A stretch of DNA of 64,000 nucleotides, from contig NZ_JAVRHQ010000007.1 of NCBI RefSeq assembly GCF_031846485.1, positions 1-64,000 on the forward strand, read 5' to 3'. The notes below the pieces were generated by a model. It saw nothing but the letters and a program-made list of their open reading frames with translations, did no database searches and had not been told where the DNA came from. The translations under genes and the position numbers were made by a program. Each line of letters opens with the position of its first letter. Positions within the stretch are counted from its first letter, which is position 1. The stretch comes from Autumnicola tepida. GTDB taxonomy: Bacteria > Bacteroidota > Bacteroidia > Flavobacteriales > Flavobacteriaceae. This document shows, in pieces, positions 60,865 through 64,000 of this stretch.

Positions 60865-63297
60865 ATGTTGAAAGCCTATGTAGCCCCCCTTTTTACCCTA
60901 CTATTCCTTTGCTTTAATTACACCTATTCTCAGAGTGACCTTAGCGGAAAACTGCTAAGCAATAATGAGCCGGTCGCCTTTGCGAATGTTATTTTACTCA
61001 ATGCTGAAGATTCCACCAGTGTATATAAAGGCGCGGTTTCTAATGAAGATGGCATGTTCCTTTTGCAGGATGTGGAGGATAATGATTATTTACTGAAGGT
61101 AAGTTTTATTGGATACCAGGAATTTTCCAGAAGAATCACCGTAAATGGAAATACACGTTTAGAACCCATTCAGCTGAAAGAAAATTTAGATAATCTTGAT
61201 GAGGTAACGGTAAGGGCCCGGAGGCCTAAAGTAACCAGAAGTGTAGATCGCATTACTTTTAACGTAGAAAATTCCACGCTCTCTACCGGGAATACTTTTG
61301 ATATCTTAAAAAGAACACCTGGTGTTATTGTTAGCCAGGGGCAGCTTATGGTAAAGAACCGTCCTGCCACGGTTTATATAAATGACCGTAAGGTTTACCT
61401 CTCCAGCCAGGAACTGCAACAATTGCTTGAAGGTTTTTCCGGCGGGAATATAAAATCTATCGAGGTAATCACTAATCCGCCTGCAAGATATGATGCTGAA
61501 GGTGGCGCTATTCTTAACATACAAACCAGCAAAAATATATCAATTGGCTATAAAGGAAGTGTAAATGCCTCCAATACCATAGCTATTGTTCCAAAATACA
61601 ATGTGGGAACCAGCCAGTATTACAAAAATGACTGGCTAAATGCGTTTGCCAGCTACAATTTCAATTCCAGGTTTGATTATAAAAATGACGATAGCCGCAT
61701 AGAATTTTACGAGCCTGATGGCGCGGTTGATTCCCGTTGGTACACCGATTTTGAAAGAAATACCAGAAGGATTTCACATAGTTTAAATACTATCCTCGAT
61801 TTTACTTTAAGCGATATTAGTTCATTAAATTTTAGCGCCAATATCCAGGTTACTCCAAGAAGTGATTCCGATATAGACGGGCTTACAGAAATTTACAATC
61901 AACAGCAGCAGCTGGATTCTCTCTTTACTACAGATAGCAGGCTGGAAAACGATCAGGATAATATCCTGCTAAGCAGCACCTACAACACCTCTATTGGTGA
62001 AAAAGGCGCCACACTTTCGGCTGTGGTCAATTATATATATTATAATGACGATCAAACACAGGATTTGATGACCCGTTACCTTTCACCTCAAGGCAATTTA
62101 CTGAACAACAATTCTTTTTATACGATTTCGGGGCAAAATAGCAATATTTATACGGGAAGGATTGATCTAAGCACTCCCTGGGGCAGCACCAGTTTTGAAA
62201 CCGGTTTGAAATATTCAGGATTAAAATCTGATAGCGGTTTGGACTTTTTTGATACGAATTCAGGAGCAGCCAACTTTGTACAGGGCCTTTCTGATGAATT
62301 TAATTATGATGAAAATATTTATGCTGCTTATGCCAGTATCTCCAAAGATTGGGAAAAATGGAGTATTAAGGGAGGTTTGCGCGGTGAGTATACAGACATT
62401 GAAGGAATTTCCAACAGCCTTGGTGCCGTAAATACACAGGAATATTTTCAATTGTTTCCCACATTTTATTTAATGTACAATCAAAGTGAGAACAATTCCT
62501 TCAGTGTAGATTATAGCCGGCGGATTGTACGGCCAAGGTTTCAAAGCCTTAATCCATACCTGTATTTCTTAAATGAGAATATAGTTAATGAAGGTAATCC
62601 TAATCTAAGACCATCAATTTCAAACAAAATCAACTTTAACTACACCTATAAAAACCAGTTGTCTTTTGACCTGTATTGGGACAGGATAGATAATGCCACT
62701 GCGGTGCTGCCATTTCAGGATAATGAAGAACATGTACTGAGGTCGGTAAACGCAAATATGAACTATGAGCAGCAGTATAGCCTTGATGTGATGTACTACG
62801 GCTATCCTAAAGACTGGTGGTATATGTATCTTTATAGTTCCTTATATTATATGGAAAATGAATTTATTGCTTACGAAAGCGGAAATCAGGAGGTGAATAA
62901 CGATGTGTTTAGTACTTATATACAGATGTTCAACCAGTTTACCCTATCTAAAGATGGTACCTTTATTGGAGATCTTACGGCAACTTACAACCCCGATTTT
63001 ATTGCAGGATCTTATACTTATGACGAACCACAATATGGATTGGATATAGGACTGAGAAAAACCTTTTTTGACAGTCGGCTAACAGTAACAATAAATGCTG
63101 AAGACATCTTCAACACGATGAATATTCCGTTAACTTCAGATTATTTAAATCAGAATTATACTTTTTTCGCCAAACCGGAATCCAGGCAAGTAAGGTTTGG
63201 GCTAATCTATAAATTCGGAAATTTTAAACTAAGGGATAACAAACGAGCTATAGACGCTGAAGAAAGTATACGCCTGGAAGAAGAAAGCGCTTTATAA
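60865..63297 (+). CDS. TonB-dependent outer-membrane receptor (OMP_b-brl_3 type)
   Basis: An 810-residue outer-membrane receptor distinct from SusC. The signal peptide starts MLKAYVAPLFTLLFLCF. A CarboxypepD-reg-like domain (about 22-110, LSGKLLSNNEPVAFANVIL) is followed by the plug (VDRITFNVENSTLS and IKSIEVITNPPARYDAEG) and a barrel with many alternating aromatic strands, ending IYKFGNFKLRDNKRAID. The cargo is unknown; relatives import peptides, siderophores or vitamins. No SusD partner is next to it, so it is a stand-alone receptor. Confidence 0.88.
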   Translation: MLKAYVAPLFTLLFLCFNYTYSQSDLSGKLLSNNEPVAFANVILLNAEDSTSVYKGAVSNEDGMFLLQDVEDNDYLLKVSFIGYQEFSRRITVNGNTRLEPIQLKENLDNLDEVTVRARRPKVTRSVDRITFNVENSTLSTGNTFDILKRTPGVIVSQGQLMVKNRPATVYINDRKVYLSSQELQQLLEGFSGGNIKSIEVITNPPARYDAEGGAILNIQTSKNISIGYKGSVNASNTIAIVPKYNVGTSQYYKNDWLNAFASYNFNSRFDYKNDDSRIEFYEPDGAVDSRWYTDFERNTRRISHSLNTILDFTLSDISSLNFSANIQVTPRSDSDIDGLTEIYNQQQQLDSLFTTDSRLENDQDNILLSSTYNTSIGEKGATLSAVVNYIYYNDDQTQDLMTRYLSPQGNLLNNNSFYTISGQNSNIYTGRIDLSTPWGSTSFETGLKYSGLKSDSGLDFFDTNSGAANFVQGLSDEFNYDENIYAAYASISKDWEKWSIKGGLRGEYTDIEGISNSLGAVNTQEYFQLFPTFYLMYNQSENNSFSVDYSRRIVRPRFQSLNPYLYFLNENIVNEGNPNLRPSISNKINFNYTYKNQLSFDLYWDRIDNATAVLPFQDNEEHVLRSVNANMNYEQQYSLDVMYYGYPKDWWYMYLYSSLYYMENEFIAYESGNQEVNNDVFSTYIQMFNQFTLSKDGTFIGDLTATYNPDFIAGSYTYDEPQYGLDIGLRKTFFDSRLTVTINAEDIFNTMNIPLTSDYLNQNYTFFAKPESRQVRFGLIYKFGNFKLRDNKRAIDAEESIRLEEESAL

Positions 63298-63416
63298 TTT
63301 TTTCATCATCTCTTTCAGTTTCGTTTTTTCTGAAAAGCTTTCCCAAAAGATATTATTCTCCCTTTTAGCGGGTTAGTTTGCTTTTTCTTAATTTTGCAGT
63401 CCCAAACAAAAATATT

Positions 63417-64000
63417 GTGGCAAAAATAGGAGACATAAATGTTGGAGAATTTCCATTGCTTTTAGCGCCAATGGAAGATGTGAGCGACCCGCCTTTTCGT
63501 GCACTTTGCAAAGAGCAGGGCGCAGATGTGGTGTACACCGAATTTATTTCTTCAGAAGGCCTTATTCGTGATGCTGCTAAAAGCGTGATGAAGCTGGATA
63601 TTTACGAAAAGGAACGCCCTGTGGGAATACAGATTTTTGGTGCTAACCTGGAATCTATGCTGCAATCTGTTGAAATTGTTGAAAAATCGGGTCCGGATAT
63701 TATTGATATCAACTTTGGTTGCCCGGTTAAAAAAGTAGTATCAAAAGGTGCAGGAGCCGGGATACTTAAAGATATAGACCTGATGGTTTCCCTTACCGAA
63801 GCCATGGTAAAGCATACCAAACTACCCGTTACCGTAAAAACAAGGCTGGGCTGGGACCATGATTCCATAAAGATAGTAGAGGTGGCAGAAAGGCTGCAGG
63901 ATGTGGGCTGCCAGGCGATTGCAATTCACGGCCGTACCAGGGCGCAAATGTATAAAGGCGAAGCCGACTGGAGACCTATTGCAGAGGTTAAAAACAATCC
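63417..64000 (+). CDS. dusB: tRNA-dihydrouridine synthase, 5' part
   Basis: The first 194 codons of a Dus enzyme (FMN-dependent reduction of uridine in the tRNA D-loop), cut off by the end of the window. The start is GTG 63417. The FMN-site segment FPLLLAPMEDVSDPPFRAL, the catalytic-Cys motif IDINFGCPVKKV and the VKTRLGWD stretch match the DusB group. A TAATTTTG box at 63389-63396 precedes it. The gene continues past 64000, so length and C-terminal RNA-binding region are not seen. Confidence 0.92.
   Translation, partial: MAKIGDINVGEFPLLLAPMEDVSDPPFRALCKEQGADVVYTEFISSEGLIRDAAKSVMKLDIYEKERPVGIQIFGANLESMLQSVEIVEKSGPDIIDINFGCPVKKVVSKGAGAGILKDIDLMVSLTEAMVKHTKLPVTVKTRLGWDHDSIKIVEVAERLQDVGCQAIAIHGRTRAQMYKGEADWRPIAEVKNN

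Noticed and set aside
1..64000. CRISPR arrays, rRNA genes, insertion sequences or integrases
   Set aside because: No regularly spaced repeats, rRNA sequence or transposase-like protein was found by reading both strands.

Overview
This window is a 64 kb chromosomal piece of a marine- or soil-type Flavobacteriaceae bacterium (phylum Bacteroidota). Several things support this: a SusC/SusD pair, many Bacteroidota-type lipoproteins, family-specific genes (DUF4837, DUF4175, DUF6327, a BatD-free YtxH/holin trio), and promoters of the TTTG-N(17-23)-TAnnTTTG type. The gene gestalt resembles the Gramella/Salegentibacter group, but the genus is a guess.

Region 1 (1-36.8 kb) is mostly conserved housekeeping DNA. 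It holds pgk, an MltD-like transglycosylase, holB, an OmpH-like lipoprotein, a methyltransferase, mnmG, ybeY, a giant DUF4175 coiled-coil protein, gltX, glnS, folB, tRNA-Cys, a LysE exporter, rnr, rpiB, an ElaA acetyltransferase, an S41 protease, rnpA, an MBL/S8/M1 hydrolase operon, a cation/proton antiporter, yebC and lepA. Two perfect 16-bp parS centromere sites bracket mnmG, so the window is probably near the replication origin. A decayed S23-type four-helix-bundle gene bounded by inverted repeats sits between yebC and lepA.

Region 2 (37-60.6 kb) reads as an amino-sugar and peptidoglycan salvage locus. It contains an FucP/NagP-type transporter, a creatininase-family hydrolase, a GH20 hexosaminidase, MurQ etherase, a DeoR regulator, SusC/SusD, a GHL10 glycosidase, an L-Ala-D/L-Glu epimerase, an NlpC/P60 peptidase and an Amidase_2 amidase. 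These are followed by a ParE-type toxin pair, a NagB/PIG-L fusion, a NagC-like ROK protein and a GH3/beta-lactamase (NagZ/AmiE-type) fusion. Together they could cleave glycan strands, strip the peptides, import the sugars, and convert MurNAc-6P and GlcN-6P to fructose-6P. Two parts look broken: SusC is frameshifted, and a sugar-kinase gene directly upstream of the transporter is a relic. No intact AnmK/MurK or NagA was seen.

Region 3 (60.8-64 kb) holds a second TonB-dependent receptor of the OMP_b-brl_3 type and the start of a dus tRNA-dihydrouridine synthase cut by the window edge.

All calls come from reading translations and motifs by eye. No database search or computation was run.
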